Positions 42,893 to 51,406 are shown, counted from the stretch's first letter. The stretch: DNA of 54,408 bases from Acidobacteriota bacterium (GCA_947470805.1 CANIVU010000055.1:1-54408), one strand, 5' to 3'. Translations and numbers: made by a program. The notes: generated by a model from the letters alone, not told the origin.

Positions 42893-44486
42893 TGGCCTGG
42901 AACTCTTCGTAGCTGCCTTTGAAATTGGTGAACACGCCGCCATCCAGATGCCAGATCCGCGTCGCGGTATCGGCCACCAGGTCTTCGTCGTGCGTCACCA
43001 GAATCACGGTGCCTTCGTACTTCTGAATCGCGAAGTTCAATGCGTTGATGGCTTCCAGGTCCAAGTGGTTCGTCGGTTCGTCCATGATCAGGAAGTTCGG
43101 TTTTTCCAGCATTAACCGGCAGAAAATCAACCGCGCCGCCTCGCCACCGCTCAGCGCCTCGGTCGGCTTCATGCCTTCTTCACCGGCAAACAGCATCTGC
43201 CCCAGCACGCCGCGGATCTCCTCGCGGCTGGCTTGCGGGTCGAACTGGTGCAGCCATTCGTGCGCGATCATCCCGGGCGTAATCGTCTCGCGGTGGTCCT
43301 GCGCAAAGTAGCCGATCTGCACTTCGTGGCCCCACGTCACCTCGCCCGTGCCGTTGGCCAAATCCGGCTCTTTATCGAACGGCCCCGGCCCATTCGCCAT
43401 CAGTGCCTTGATCAGCGTGGTCTTACCGGCGCCGTTGCGGCCCAGCACCGCGATCTTCTCGCCGCGTTCAAACATGCCCGTGAAATTGGTGAAAATCTTG
43501 TTCGTGTCGTAGGCGCGGCTGAAGTCTTTCACCTCCAACGGCACGCGGCCGCTGGGGCGCTTCATGTGGAACTTGATGAACGGCCGAGCGATGTTTGAAC
43601 GCGACAGGTCGCTGGTCTGCAGCCGTTCCATTTCCTTCTTACGCGACTGCACCTGGCTGGCGCGCGTACCGGCGCTAAACTTCTGCACGAAGTCCTGCAG
43701 TTGGGCGATCTTCTTCTGCCGCTGCAGGTTGTCCGCTTCAATGCGCGCGCGCACCTGCGTCTTCGCCAGCACCATGTCGTCGTACCCGCCGGGGTAGGTG
43801 ATGATCGTCTCGTAGTCGATATCGGCGATGTGCGTGCAGACGCTGTTCAGGAAGTGGCGATCGTGCGAGATGACGATCAGCGTGCCCTTGTAGCTGTTGA
43901 GGAACGTCTCCAGCCAGTGCACTGAATCCAAATCCAAGTGGTTCGTCGGTTCGTCCAGCAGCAGCGCTTCCGGGTTGCCGAACAGCGCCTGGGCCAGCAG
44001 CACGCGCACCTTCTGGCCGCCCTGCAACTCGCTCATCTTGCGCTCGCTCACTTCGTCCGGAATACCGAGACCCTGCAGCAAAATAGCCGCGTCGGAGTCG
44101 GCCGAATAGCCGTCTTCTTCGCCCACAATCCCTTCCAATTCGCCCAGCCGGATGCCGTCATCGTCGGTCATGTCGGCTTTGTCGTAAAGGATTTCGCGCT
44201 CCTGCAGCGCCGCCCACAGCCGCTTGTTGCCCATGATCACCGTGTCGATCACACGGAATTCATCGTAGGCGAACTGGTTCTGGCTGATGACGCCGAGCTT
44301 GCCGGGCTTGAAAACATTGCCTTTTTGCGGTTCCGACTCCCCGCTCAGCAACTTCATAAACGTCGATTTACCGGCGCCGTTGGGCCCAGTCAAACCGAAG
44401 CGGCGGCCCGGTTGGAACGCGGTCGTCACTTCTTCGAACAGAATTTTTACGCCGAAGCGCATGGAGACATTGCTTACAGAAATCAT
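42870..44486 (-). CDS. ABC-F family ATPase (YbiT-like)
   Basis: Cytosolic twin ATP-binding-cassette protein of 538 residues without membrane segments. ABC-F proteins act on ribosomes as translation factors or protect them. First cassette: Walker A GPNGAGKST (about 35-43), signature LQGGQKVRVLLAQALF, Walker B LLLDEPTNHLD. Linker with charged helices (about 240-300). Second cassette: GRNGAGKTT, signature LSGGEAARLIF, Walker B LIMDEPTNHLD. The ATG at 44486 is preferred because the frame upstream (to 44537) lacks family likeness, though its ribosome-binding site is weak. It is convergent with the sulfatase and overlaps it by 23 bases. Confidence 0.95.
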   Translation of the reverse strand: MISVSNVSMRFGVKILFEEVTTAFQPGRRFGLTGPNGAGKSTFMKLLSGESEPQKGNVFKPGKLGVISQNQFAYDEFRVIDTVIMGNKRLWAALQEREILYDKADMTDDDGIRLGELEGIVGEEDGYSADSDAAILLQGLGIPDEVSERKMSELQGGQKVRVLLAQALFGNPEALLLDEPTNHLDLDSVHWLETFLNSYKGTLIVISHDRHFLNSVCTHIADIDYETIITYPGGYDDMVLAKTQVRARIEADNLQRQKKIAQLQDFVQKFSAGTRASQVQSRKKEMERLQTSDLSRSNIARPFIKFHMKRPSGRVPLEVKDFSRAYDTNKIFTNFTGMFERGEKIAVLGRNGAGKTTLIKALMANGPGPFDKEPDLANGTGEVTWGHEVQIGYFAQDHRETITPGMIAHEWLHQFDPQASREEIRGVLGQMLFAGEEGMKPTEALSGGEAARLIFCRLMLEKPNFLIMDEPTNHLDLEAINALNFAIQKYEGTVILVTHDEDLVADTATRIWHLDGGVFTNFKGSYEEFQATMAANAK

Positions 44487-44552
44487 TCCGATATGGTCTT
44501 TGTGGGGAAAAAAGAGGGGAGAGTGCGAACTCTTCAACCATTATAGGGGCGT

Positions 44553-45488
44553 TCAGGAGCGCCCGCCCACAATCCCCTTGCCCAATTCGAACCGCCGGCC
44601 CACCTGCGCAATCGTCATCCGCTCCGCCGGCAACCCCATCAGCTGCCGCAATCGCATCGTGGACTCCACGCCCGTGCAGTGTGCCGCCAGGAAATACTGA
44701 ATGCCCAACGGCGCCAACTGCTTCGCCGTCCACGCCAGCTTCTCCTCGTTCGCATCGAACAAATGGAACCCGCCGATCACCGCATGCACCGGCGCCTCCC
44801 GCACCACCTTCCGCGCATACGTCAACGTGTTCACAATCCCCGCGTGCCCGCAACCGCTCACCACCACCAGCCCCTGCGCCGTATCAATCACCAGCGCCTG
44901 GTCCTCCGGCAGCGTATCTTCCGCCTCCGCGCCATCCATCCGCACCCGCGTCGCGCCCGACCAGTTTCGCTCGTTATGCACCCGCGGCACCGGCCCGGTC
45001 AGCCACGCCCCCGGAGCAATCTCAGTAGGCTTATCAATCTCCCGCAGTTTCGCGCCCGTTGCCTCGTATTCACCCTTCATCAATACAAAATCGTTCGCCG
45101 GCATCCGCGGCAGCAGGATCCCTTTCCCGCCAAACGCCGTCGAAATCGCCCGCTTATCGCGCCCCATCACATCGCGACGCAACGTCACCAGCCCGCCCGT
45201 ATGGTCCCGATGGTGGTGCGTCAGAATCACATTCGGCACGCCCGCCAGATCCATCTTCATCTCACGTAGATTGTTCAGCACCGTCTCCGGGCGGTTGCCC
45301 GTGTCGAATAGCGTGCGCGCGCCGTCAATCTCCACTATCGCCGCGAAGCCCCACTCGCCCGTGAAGCCGCCCGACAGCATCGTCGACAACACCGTCACGC
45401 CAACACTGCGCGCCGGCGCGGCGCCGGTCGCCGCTCCGGCAAGTAAACTAAGCGCGGCCCTTCGCGTGATTGTCGAGGATAAATTCAC
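44553..45488 (-). CDS. Exported MBL-fold metallo-hydrolase
   Basis: Metallo-beta-lactamase-fold enzyme of 311 residues. N-terminal TRRAALSLLAGAATG (8-22) is a Tat-like signal. The zinc motif is H91-H92-H93-R94-D95-H96 followed by TGG. Further His ligands are likely in SGCGHAGIVN (about 210-219) and GGFHLF (about 239-244). Overall it resembles the group that includes methanopterin-biosynthesis-linked and general MBL hydrolases. Substrate is unknown. The start lies inside the end of the GMC oxidoreductase gene (41-base overlap), so it is translated together with it. Confidence 0.9.
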   Translation of the reverse strand: MNLSSTITRRAALSLLAGAATGAAPARSVGVTVLSTMLSGGFTGEWGFAAIVEIDGARTLFDTGNRPETVLNNLREMKMDLAGVPNVILTHHHRDHTGGLVTLRRDVMGRDKRAISTAFGGKGILLPRMPANDFVLMKGEYEATGAKLREIDKPTEIAPGAWLTGPVPRVHNERNWSGATRVRMDGAEAEDTLPEDQALVIDTAQGLVVVSGCGHAGIVNTLTYARKVVREAPVHAVIGGFHLFDANEEKLAWTAKQLAPLGIQYFLAAHCTGVESTMRLRQLMGLPAERMTIAQVGRRFELGKGIVGGRS

Positions 45489-47103
45489 AAGCCCTCACTG
45501 TTAACGCCATCATCGTCAACGTCGGATTCGAACAGCCCGACGACACCCACGCCGCCCCATCGGTGACGAACAAGCTGTTCATCTCATGCGTCTGGCACCA
45601 CTTGTTCAACACGCTCTTCTTCGCGTCCGTGCCCATGCGCGCCGTGCCGATTTCGTGAATACAGAACCCCGGTACGCTCGGCGTCTTCCCGGTCACTTGT
45701 ACGTTCTTCGCGCCCGCGGCCTCCAGCATCTCCGCCGCCTCAATCTTCCCATCCGCCCACAGCCGCAACTCGTTATCGCCCCACCCGGCATTGATCTTCA
45801 GAATCGGTACGCCCCACGCATCCACGCGCGTCTTGTCGATCTCGACGCGGTTCTCCTTCCGCGCCAAACACTCGCCCCACAGGCCAATGTTGATCCCCCA
45901 CTGCCCCTTCCGCACCGCGTCTTTATACTCTTTCCCAAAACCCGGCGCGCCGAAGTTAAACGAGGGCGACGACCCGCCCTGATACCCATACCCGCGGATA
46001 AATCCGTTGGTCGTCTTCTCCTTCACATTCCGGAACCGCGGTACATAGATCCCGTTCGGTCGCCGCGGCGGCCCGGCCCACGGCCGCGCCTCAATCTCCG
46101 GCATCGTCCCCGCCGCTCCGCCCTGATAGATGTGGTCCATCAGGTACCGGCCCAGCGCGTCGTTGTCGTTGCAGATATTGCTGTTCATCAACAGCCGCGT
46201 CGATTCCAGCGTCGACGCGCACAGCACGAAAATCTTCGCCCGCACTTCCCGCACATCGCGCGTGTTCCGGTCGATATACTGCACCGCGCTCGCCTTGCCG
46301 TCTTTCGTCAACACGCGCGCCGCCACCGCGTCGGTCACCAGCGTCAACCGCCCCGTCGCCTGCGCGTCTTTCACCGTCGTAAACGGGCTCGAAAAGTAGC
46401 TATAGGTAACGCAGCCCTGCTCGCACGGCCCGCAGAAATGGCACGCCTGCCGCCCGTTCAACGGCTTGGTCAAAATCGCCGTCCGCCCCATGGTCACCGT
46501 GCGCCCGAACTTCGCCTTCACCTTGTCGCGCAGAATCTGTTCGCCACACGTGAACGGCATCGCCGGCTGAAAAATGCTATCCGGTAACTGCGACAACCCC
46601 TCCGCCAAACCCGAAATGCCGACGTATTTTTCCACCTTCTCGTAGAACGGTACCAGCTCTTCATAGCTCACCGGCCAGTCGTCGCCGTACCCGTCGTGCG
46701 ACGCCGCTTTCAAGTCCAGATTCGACATCCGGTAGCTCTGCCGGCCCCACGAATTCGACCGCCCGCCCAACACCCGCTGCCGGATCCAGTTAAACGGCTT
46801 CTCCTGCACATACGGGTTCTCTTTGTCGTTTACGAACCACTTGTAGTTGCCCTCGCGGCATGCGTAACAGAGCCCCTGAATCGGCCGGTCCTCCAGGATC
46901 TTCGGCGATTGCCCCATCATCGGGTACTGCCAGCTCTGCTTGTGTTCCGTGAAGTCGCGCGCCGAGATCTTCGGACCCGCCTCCAGCATGGCGACCTTCA
47001 TGCCGCCCTCGGTCAGGACCTTGGCCGCCCACCCCCCGGTGGCCCCGCTGCCGACCACGACCGCGTCGAAGATCTGAGTGTCACTTCCCGGTGCTTGGAA
47101 CAT
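45448..47103 (-). CDS. GMC-type FAD oxidoreductase with Cys cluster
   Basis: Flavoprotein of 551 residues in the glucose-methanol-choline family, in the branch near membrane-linked sugar and gluconate dehydrogenases. FAD-binding VVVGSGATGGWAAKVLTEGG lies at about 15-34, with the acidic LEAG just after. GGRSNSWGRQSYRM near 120 is the second GMC signature. C-terminal His/Asn catalytic region: CIHEIGTARMGTD and SGCSNPTLTMMAL. A four-cysteine run, C-x2-C-x2-C-x3-C in CHFCGPCEQGC (about 224-234), suggests an iron-sulfur cluster that passes electrons to another carrier. ATG 47103 starts directly with the FAD domain; no signal peptide. Its usual small subunit is not adjacent. Confidence 0.93.
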   Translation of the reverse strand: MFQAPGSDTQIFDAVVVGSGATGGWAAKVLTEGGMKVAMLEAGPKISARDFTEHKQSWQYPMMGQSPKILEDRPIQGLCYACREGNYKWFVNDKENPYVQEKPFNWIRQRVLGGRSNSWGRQSYRMSNLDLKAASHDGYGDDWPVSYEELVPFYEKVEKYVGISGLAEGLSQLPDSIFQPAMPFTCGEQILRDKVKAKFGRTVTMGRTAILTKPLNGRQACHFCGPCEQGCVTYSYFSSPFTTVKDAQATGRLTLVTDAVAARVLTKDGKASAVQYIDRNTRDVREVRAKIFVLCASTLESTRLLMNSNICNDNDALGRYLMDHIYQGGAAGTMPEIEARPWAGPPRRPNGIYVPRFRNVKEKTTNGFIRGYGYQGGSSPSFNFGAPGFGKEYKDAVRKGQWGINIGLWGECLARKENRVEIDKTRVDAWGVPILKINAGWGDNELRLWADGKIEAAEMLEAAGAKNVQVTGKTPSVPGFCIHEIGTARMGTDAKKSVLNKWCQTHEMNSLFVTDGAAWVSSGCSNPTLTMMALTVRACEFILDNHAKGRA

Positions 47104-47155
47104 CGTCGTGATTATATCGCGCGCGTCCCCGCCGGGCGTTTCTCTACAATCAGAC

Positions 47156-47980
47156 ATGGGCTTTGACGGTCTGAAAATTCTCTCGCTCGAATCGCGCCGT
47201 TCCGAAGAGATGGGCACCCTGATTCGCAAACAGGGCGGCGAACCCTTCATCGCGCCCTCCATGCGCGAAATCCCCATCGCCGATAACCCCGACGTCCTCG
47301 CCTTCTACGACGGCCTCCGCGCGAATCAGTTCGACATGGTGATCCTCCTCACCGGCGTCGGCACCCGCGCGGTCGACGCCATTCTGGCCCCGTACCACGG
47401 CCCCGGCGCCTTCGCCGAAGAGCTCAAGAAAATCACCGTCGCCCCCCGCGGTCCCAAGCCCCAGGCCGTCCTCCGCGAATGGGGTGTCCCCTGGGCCGTC
47501 ACCGTCCCCTCGCCCAACACGTGGCGCGAACTCATGGCCGCCATTGCCGATCGGCCCGAACGCCGCGTCGCCGTCCAGGAATACGGCCGTTCCAATGAGG
47601 ATCTTCTCGCCGCCCTCCGCGCCCGCGGTTGCGAAGTCACCCCCGTCCGCGTCTATCAATGGGCGCTCCCCGAAGACACCGCCCCCTTGCGCGAAGCCGC
47701 CCAGCGCCTCGCCCGCGGGGAGTTCGACGCCATCGTCCTCACCACCTCCATGCAACTCCCCCACCTCTTCCAAATGGCCGAAGAGGAAGGCGTCGCCGCC
47801 CCTTTTCGCGTGGCGCTGGATAAACTCGCCATCTGCTCCATCGGCCCCACCACCTCGGAATCGCTCGAAGACATGGGCCTCCGCGCCGACATGGAACCGT
47901 CGCTCCCCAAGATGGGCATCTTGATCAAAGAAGCCGGGGAGCAAGTGAGTGATATTATTGCCCGGAAGCGAGGGCATTGA
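47156..47980 (+). CDS. hemD: Uroporphyrinogen-III synthase
   Basis: Cyclises hydroxymethylbilane to uroporphyrinogen III in heme and cobalamin synthesis; 274 residues with two alpha/beta lobes. Seen: the opening ILSLESRRSEEMGTLI, the LTGVGTRAVDAI strand-turn (about 65-76), VAVQEYGRSNEDLLAAL (about 140-156), and the second-lobe ICSIGPTTSESLEDMGL. This family is poorly conserved, so the call rests on the overall pattern. ATG 47156 has TACAAT six bases upstream and no ribosome-binding site, so a leaderless transcript is possible. The stop overlaps the next gene's start (TGATG). A heme enzyme directly before a six-heme cytochrome fits functionally. Confidence 0.88.
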   Translation: MGFDGLKILSLESRRSEEMGTLIRKQGGEPFIAPSMREIPIADNPDVLAFYDGLRANQFDMVILLTGVGTRAVDAILAPYHGPGAFAEELKKITVAPRGPKPQAVLREWGVPWAVTVPSPNTWRELMAAIADRPERRVAVQEYGRSNEDLLAALRARGCEVTPVRVYQWALPEDTAPLREAAQRLARGEFDAIVLTTSMQLPHLFQMAEEEGVAAPFRVALDKLAICSIGPTTSESLEDMGLRADMEPSLPKMGILIKEAGEQVSDIIARKRGH

Positions 47981-49119
47981 TGCAACGACGTGACTGTTTC
48001 CGGCAACTGATGGGTCTGGTGGCCACCTCCCCCCTGTGGGCGCAGAACGATGACGTGATGGGGCCCGTAAACATCCACGAATTCGAAGAAGCGGCCAAGC
48101 GCAAAATGCACCGCCTGGCTTACGATTTCATCGCCGGCGGCGTCGAAGACGAATACACCCTGCGCGCCAACCGCGAAGCCTTCGGCCGCGTCGCCATCCT
48201 CCCGCGTGTCATGGTCGACACCACCGACGTCTCCACCGAAATCGAACTCCTCGGCCTCAAGCTGAAATCGCCCATCATCATCGCCCCCACCGGCGGCAAG
48301 AATCTCGTCCTGCAAAATGCCGATGAGATCGTCGCCCAGGGCGCCCTCGCCCGCGATACGCTCATCTGCTCCGCCACCGGCGTCAACAAACTTCTCCAGG
48401 ACGGCAAGCCCCTCAAGTGGTGGTCCAACACCACTGGCCACTCGAACAAAGCGCAAGCCGTTAACTACGCCAAACGCGTCGAAGACAGCGGCGGCAAAGG
48501 CATCGTCGTCACCGTCGACAACGCCTATCAGTCCAACCGCGACCGCAACAATCGCAATCGCTTCGACTATGGTTACATGCAATCCGGCGTGCCCAAAGAC
48601 GCCGAAACCCGCAAGCCCGTCAACCCCGCCCGCGCCGCCATGTGGGGCCCCCATACGCCCAACATGACCTGGGATTACATCGGCTGGCTGAAGAGCGCAA
48701 CCAATATCCCCATAATTGCCAAAGGAATTCTCCACCCCGAAGACGCCGCCCTCGCCGTCAAGAACGGTGCCGACGCCATCTCCGTCTCCAACCACGGCGG
48801 CCGCCAGCTCGATGGCGCCATGGGTTCGCTCGACGCCCTGCCCGACGTCGTCGACGCTGTCGGCGGCAAAGTCCCCGTGCTCATGGACGGCGGCATCCGC
48901 CGCGGCGGCGATGTACTAAAAGCGTTGGCCTGCGGCGCCCGCGCCGTCCTCGTCGGCCGCGCCCCGCTCTGGGGCCTCGGCGCCTTCGGCCAGCCCGGCG
49001 TCGAACGGGTGCTGCAACTGCTGACCGACGAAACCCGCCTCGCCATGGCGCTCGCCGGGAAACGCCGTGTCTCGGAAATCGATCGGACCATTGTGCGGAG
49101 AATGACCCAGTGGCGCTAG
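47980..49119 (+). CDS. FMN-dependent alpha-hydroxy acid oxidase/dehydrogenase with export-like N-terminus
   Basis: TIM-barrel flavoenzyme of 379 residues of the lactate/glycolate oxidase family, which oxidises 2-hydroxy acids to 2-oxo acids. Seen: YDFIAGGVEDEYTLR (about 48-62), the FMN segment IIIAPTGGKNLV, TVDNAYQSNRDRNNR, the conserved Lys in IIAKGILHPEDA, the active-site His with SVSNHGGRQLDG, and DGGIRRGGDVLKALACGA. The first 21 residues (QRRDCFRQLMGLVATSPLWA) look like a Tat signal with an imperfect consensus, so the enzyme may act outside the cytoplasm. It overlaps hemD by one base and the cytochrome by ten bases, which makes the cytochrome the obvious electron acceptor. Confidence 0.92.
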   Translation: MQRRDCFRQLMGLVATSPLWAQNDDVMGPVNIHEFEEAAKRKMHRLAYDFIAGGVEDEYTLRANREAFGRVAILPRVMVDTTDVSTEIELLGLKLKSPIIIAPTGGKNLVLQNADEIVAQGALARDTLICSATGVNKLLQDGKPLKWWSNTTGHSNKAQAVNYAKRVEDSGGKGIVVTVDNAYQSNRDRNNRNRFDYGYMQSGVPKDAETRKPVNPARAAMWGPHTPNMTWDYIGWLKSATNIPIIAKGILHPEDAALAVKNGADAISVSNHGGRQLDGAMGSLDALPDVVDAVGGKVPVLMDGGIRRGGDVLKALACGARAVLVGRAPLWGLGAFGQPGVERVLQLLTDETRLAMALAGKRRVSEIDRTIVRRMTQWR

Positions 49120-49601
49120 TGCTCCTCCTGTTCGCGGCCTTGTCCGTCTTTGCGCAGGAGCACCGCTGCGCCGCCTGCCACGCCGAAACCGTAGCTGATT
49201 TCCAGTCCCACAAACACGCCAAAAACAACATGGATTGCGGCATCTGCCACGGCGCCAGCGAAAAACATCGCACCTCGGTCGGCAACGTCCCGCCCGATCA
49301 GGTTGCCGCCCCGTCGGAGGTCTCCAAGCTCTGCGGCAACTGCCACTTGGCCGAAAAACAGCAGTACGAACAAAGCCCCCACGGCCGGGCCTACGCGCTG
49401 GAGAAGAAGGTGAAAACAGCCAACTGCAACACCTGCCATGGCCATCACGCTCTCCGCCCCTGGGCAAAGCAAGTGGAAAACTGCCAACGCTGCCACACTA
49501 CTCTCCCCGCCTCCTGCAAGGCGCAGCCCACCTCGGTCAATACCCGCGTGGCTTGCATGAGTTGCCATGCAAGGCATACGCTGGCTGTTAGCAGCCGGTA
49601 A
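49110..49601 (+). CDS. Six-heme periplasmic cytochrome c
   Basis: Small exported multiheme cytochrome of 163 residues. A signal peptide covers residues 1-16 (ending SVFAQ). Six CxxCH motifs are at Cys20, 43, 75, 106, 125 and 149, with extra histidines as likely distal ligands (for example H35/H37, H91, H112/H113). It has no membrane anchor beyond the signal. Heme spacing resembles cytochrome c3/c554-type carriers. Start is a GTG at 49110 inside the end of the hydroxy-acid oxidase gene (overlap ten bases); a GTG at 49119 is an alternative. It probably shuttles electrons from the flavoenzyme to the respiratory chain. The first ATP synthase gene begins only four bases later. Confidence 0.9.
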   Translation: MALVLLLFAALSVFAQEHRCAACHAETVADFQSHKHAKNNMDCGICHGASEKHRTSVGNVPPDQVAAPSEVSKLCGNCHLAEKQQYEQSPHGRAYALEKKVKTANCNTCHGHHALRPWAKQVENCQRCHTTLPASCKAQPTSVNTRVACMSCHARHTLAVSSR

Positions 49602-49605
49602 TTCG

Positions 49606-49845
49606 ATGGCGCAAAAAAAGAGTTTCGCGCGGATGGTCGGGGAGTATTCGAATCTCGCCTTCATCATCCCGTCGTCCCTGTTGGTCGGCTACGCCATCGG
49701 CTACGGCCTCGATAAGTGGCTCGGCACCCACTACTGGTACATCGTCTGGCTGCTGATCGGCATCGTCGCCGGCATGATCGACGTGGTGAAGAAAGTGATG
49801 GGCGACTTCCAGAAGGACCAGGATGCCGGCGGCGGAGAAGACTGA
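49606..49845 (+). CDS. AtpZ/AtpI-like ATP synthase accessory protein
   Basis: Membrane protein of 79 residues of the F0F1-ATPase subunit family (AtpZ type). Two helices (about 12-35 and 40-60) with the typical FIIPSSLLVGYAIGYGLDKWLG and the G-x-x-x-G spacing, ending in a charged tail KKVMGDFQKDQD. Related proteins help assemble the c ring or transport Mg2+. ATG 49606 is close to the first helix. It overlaps atpI by 23 bases. Confidence 0.85.
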   Translation: MAQKKSFARMVGEYSNLAFIIPSSLLVGYAIGYGLDKWLGTHYWYIVWLLIGIVAGMIDVVKKVMGDFQKDQDAGGGED

Positions 49846-50191
49846 CGCCTTTGCGACGCTCGTCGCCCGCCTCGGCCGTTGGATCCTCCTCACCGGAGCG
49901 CTCTCCCTGCCTGCCGTCCTCGTTCTTTGGGGCTGGCAAGGCTCATTAGCCTTCGCCTTCGGCAACATAGCGGCGTATTTCAACATGCGCTGGCTCGCCA
50001 AGGCGTTGGCCGCACCCACGTCGCCCTCCACGGCCCTTCTCGTTATCCGCTTCGCTCTGGCTGGCGGGGCGGCGTATGTTATCCTGGAAACATTCGGGAT
50101 CAGTCCGCTTTTCATCATTGCGGGCCTTCTTACGGCGTCTGTCGCCGTCATCCTCGAAATCCTCTTCCAACTTCTTTATGCACGAACATGA
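49823..50191 (+). CDS. atpI: ATP synthase subunit I
   Basis: Four-helix membrane protein of 122 residues matching the ATP synthase I-subunit family, an assembly factor for the c ring. The N-terminal helix pair (about 20-52) and a C-terminal pair (about 70-118) are clear. The segment GNIAAYFNMRWLAKAL lies between them. Low sequence conservation is normal in this family. It overlaps atpZ before it and atpB after it (14 bases). Confidence 0.82.
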   Translation: MPAAEKTDAFATLVARLGRWILLTGALSLPAVLVLWGWQGSLAFAFGNIAAYFNMRWLAKALAAPTSPSTALLVIRFALAGGAAYVILETFGISPLFIIAGLLTASVAVILEILFQLLYART

Positions 50192-50930
50192 ACTGTGGGT
50201 GACCGCCCTGTTTAACGATCACCTGGCGGGTGTCGCCAACGCGATTCTCACCGCCGTAGGTCAACCGGAACAGGCCCGTCCCTGGGCGAACTATATGACG
50301 ATGCAGCTCGTCGTCGCGGCGTTTATCGTCGTTCTCTTCGCTTTTCTCCGTCCCAAGCTTTCCATGGACCGTCCCGGCGGCCTCCAGCATGCCTTCGAAG
50401 GCATCCACGGCTTCCTGAACGACCAGGCGCACGACAACATCCACCACCATCACCGGCAGTACGTGCCCTTCTTCGGCACTATCTTCCTGTTCGTTCTGTT
50501 CGCCAACCTCATCGGCATCATCCCGACGTTCGAATCGCCCACGATGTTCCCGCCAGTCCCGGCCGGCCTCGCGCTCGCCGCGTTCCTTTACTACAACATC
50601 CAGGGCTTCGCCGAAGGCGGCATTGGCTACCTGAAGCAGTTCGCCGGCCCCAACATGGGATTCGGCTTCATCGGCAACACCGCCATGGCCTGCCTCATGA
50701 TCCCCATCGAAATCGTCAGCCACTGTGCCCGGCCCATCTCGCTCACCATCCGTCTCTTCGCCAACATGTTCGCCGGCGAACAGGTCACCCTGGTGTTCCT
50801 GAGCATGACCTATATCGTGGCCCCGGTCATCTTCATGGGCCTCCACGTCTTCGTTTCTTTCGTGCAAGCCTACGTGTTCGCGCTGCTGACGATGATCTAC
50901 GTCGGCGCCGCCACCTCGCACGATCACTAA
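50178..50930 (+). CDS. atpB: ATP synthase F0 subunit a
   Basis: Proton (or Na+) channel subunit of F0, 250 residues with about six helices. The essential arginine is in ISLTIRLFANMFAGE (about 184-198), with helix FVSFVQAYVFALLTMIYVGAA at the end, rich in the conserved Gln. The N-terminal region HEHELWVTALFNDH is typical for the longer a subunits. A His-rich loop (HDNIHHHHRQ at about 89-98) is unusual for the family and lies before the second helix. ATG 50178 gives the normal length. Confidence 0.95.
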   Translation: MHEHELWVTALFNDHLAGVANAILTAVGQPEQARPWANYMTMQLVVAAFIVVLFAFLRPKLSMDRPGGLQHAFEGIHGFLNDQAHDNIHHHHRQYVPFFGTIFLFVLFANLIGIIPTFESPTMFPPVPAGLALAAFLYYNIQGFAEGGIGYLKQFAGPNMGFGFIGNTAMACLMIPIEIVSHCARPISLTIRLFANMFAGEQVTLVFLSMTYIVAPVIFMGLHVFVSFVQAYVFALLTMIYVGAATSHDH

Positions 50931-51040
50931 GTTTTCATTCCGGCATTAACCCCGCGCCAGTGTGAGCCTTGCTCCCTCCCAAGGGCTGCACCGAACCACC
51001 TCCTGAGCGCAATTCATACCCACAAGGAAAAGCATCAACA

Positions 51041-51331
51041 ATGTTCACCCGTCTCTCGCTCCTCGCCATCGTGCTCCTCACCGTTGCCTCGCCCATGTTC
51101 GCTCAGGGCACCAACAACGGTGGCGGCATTGTTCTCACCAACGCCTTCTCCATGGCCCTCGCTTCCGGTCTCTGCGCTCTCGCCCAGGGTAAGGCTGTCG
51201 CTGGCGCCGCTGAAGCCATCGCGCGCAATCCTGGCGCCGGTGCGGTGATTCGTGGTCTCGGCCTGCTCGGCCTGATCTTCATCGAATCGCTCGCGCTCTA
51301 CACCCTCGTCATCATCTTCGTCAAAGGCTAA
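51041..51331 (+). CDS. atpE: ATP synthase F0 subunit c with apparent signal peptide
   Basis: Rotor-ring subunit of 96 residues. The mature part is a normal hairpin: helix 1 about 30-60 with SGLCALAQGKAVAGAAEAIARNP, polar loop, helix 2 about 68-94 with the ion-binding Glu82 in FIESLALY. Residues 1-21 form an extra hydrophobic leader with a typical cleavage end (MFAQ), as in a signal peptide. Ligand-set residues Gln49, Glu82, Ser83 and Tyr87 are present, which resembles Na+-type rings, but the Thr after Ser is a Leu. AAGGAA precedes the ATG. The 110-base gap from atpB is longer than elsewhere in the run. No atpF or F1 gene follows. Confidence 0.93.
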   Translation: MFTRLSLLAIVLLTVASPMFAQGTNNGGGIVLTNAFSMALASGLCALAQGKAVAGAAEAIARNPGAGAVIRGLGLLGLIFIESLALYTLVIIFVKG

Positions 51332-51350
51332 GCCTTTCCGAGTTCGCCTC

Positions 51351-51387
51351 AAAGGGCGCGGCGTGCCACCCGGCCGCCGCGCCCTTT
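51351..51387 (+). terminator. Hairpin terminator after atpE
   Basis: A perfect 12-base stem AAAGGGCGCGGC (51351-51362) / GCCGCGCCCTTT (51376-51387) with a 13-base loop. Only three T follow in the stem itself, so termination may be partial. It ends the hemD-to-atpE run and separates it from the DapA-family gene. Confidence 0.65.
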
Positions 51388-51406
51388 GTGTTCAAAGGAC
51401 CCCGTC

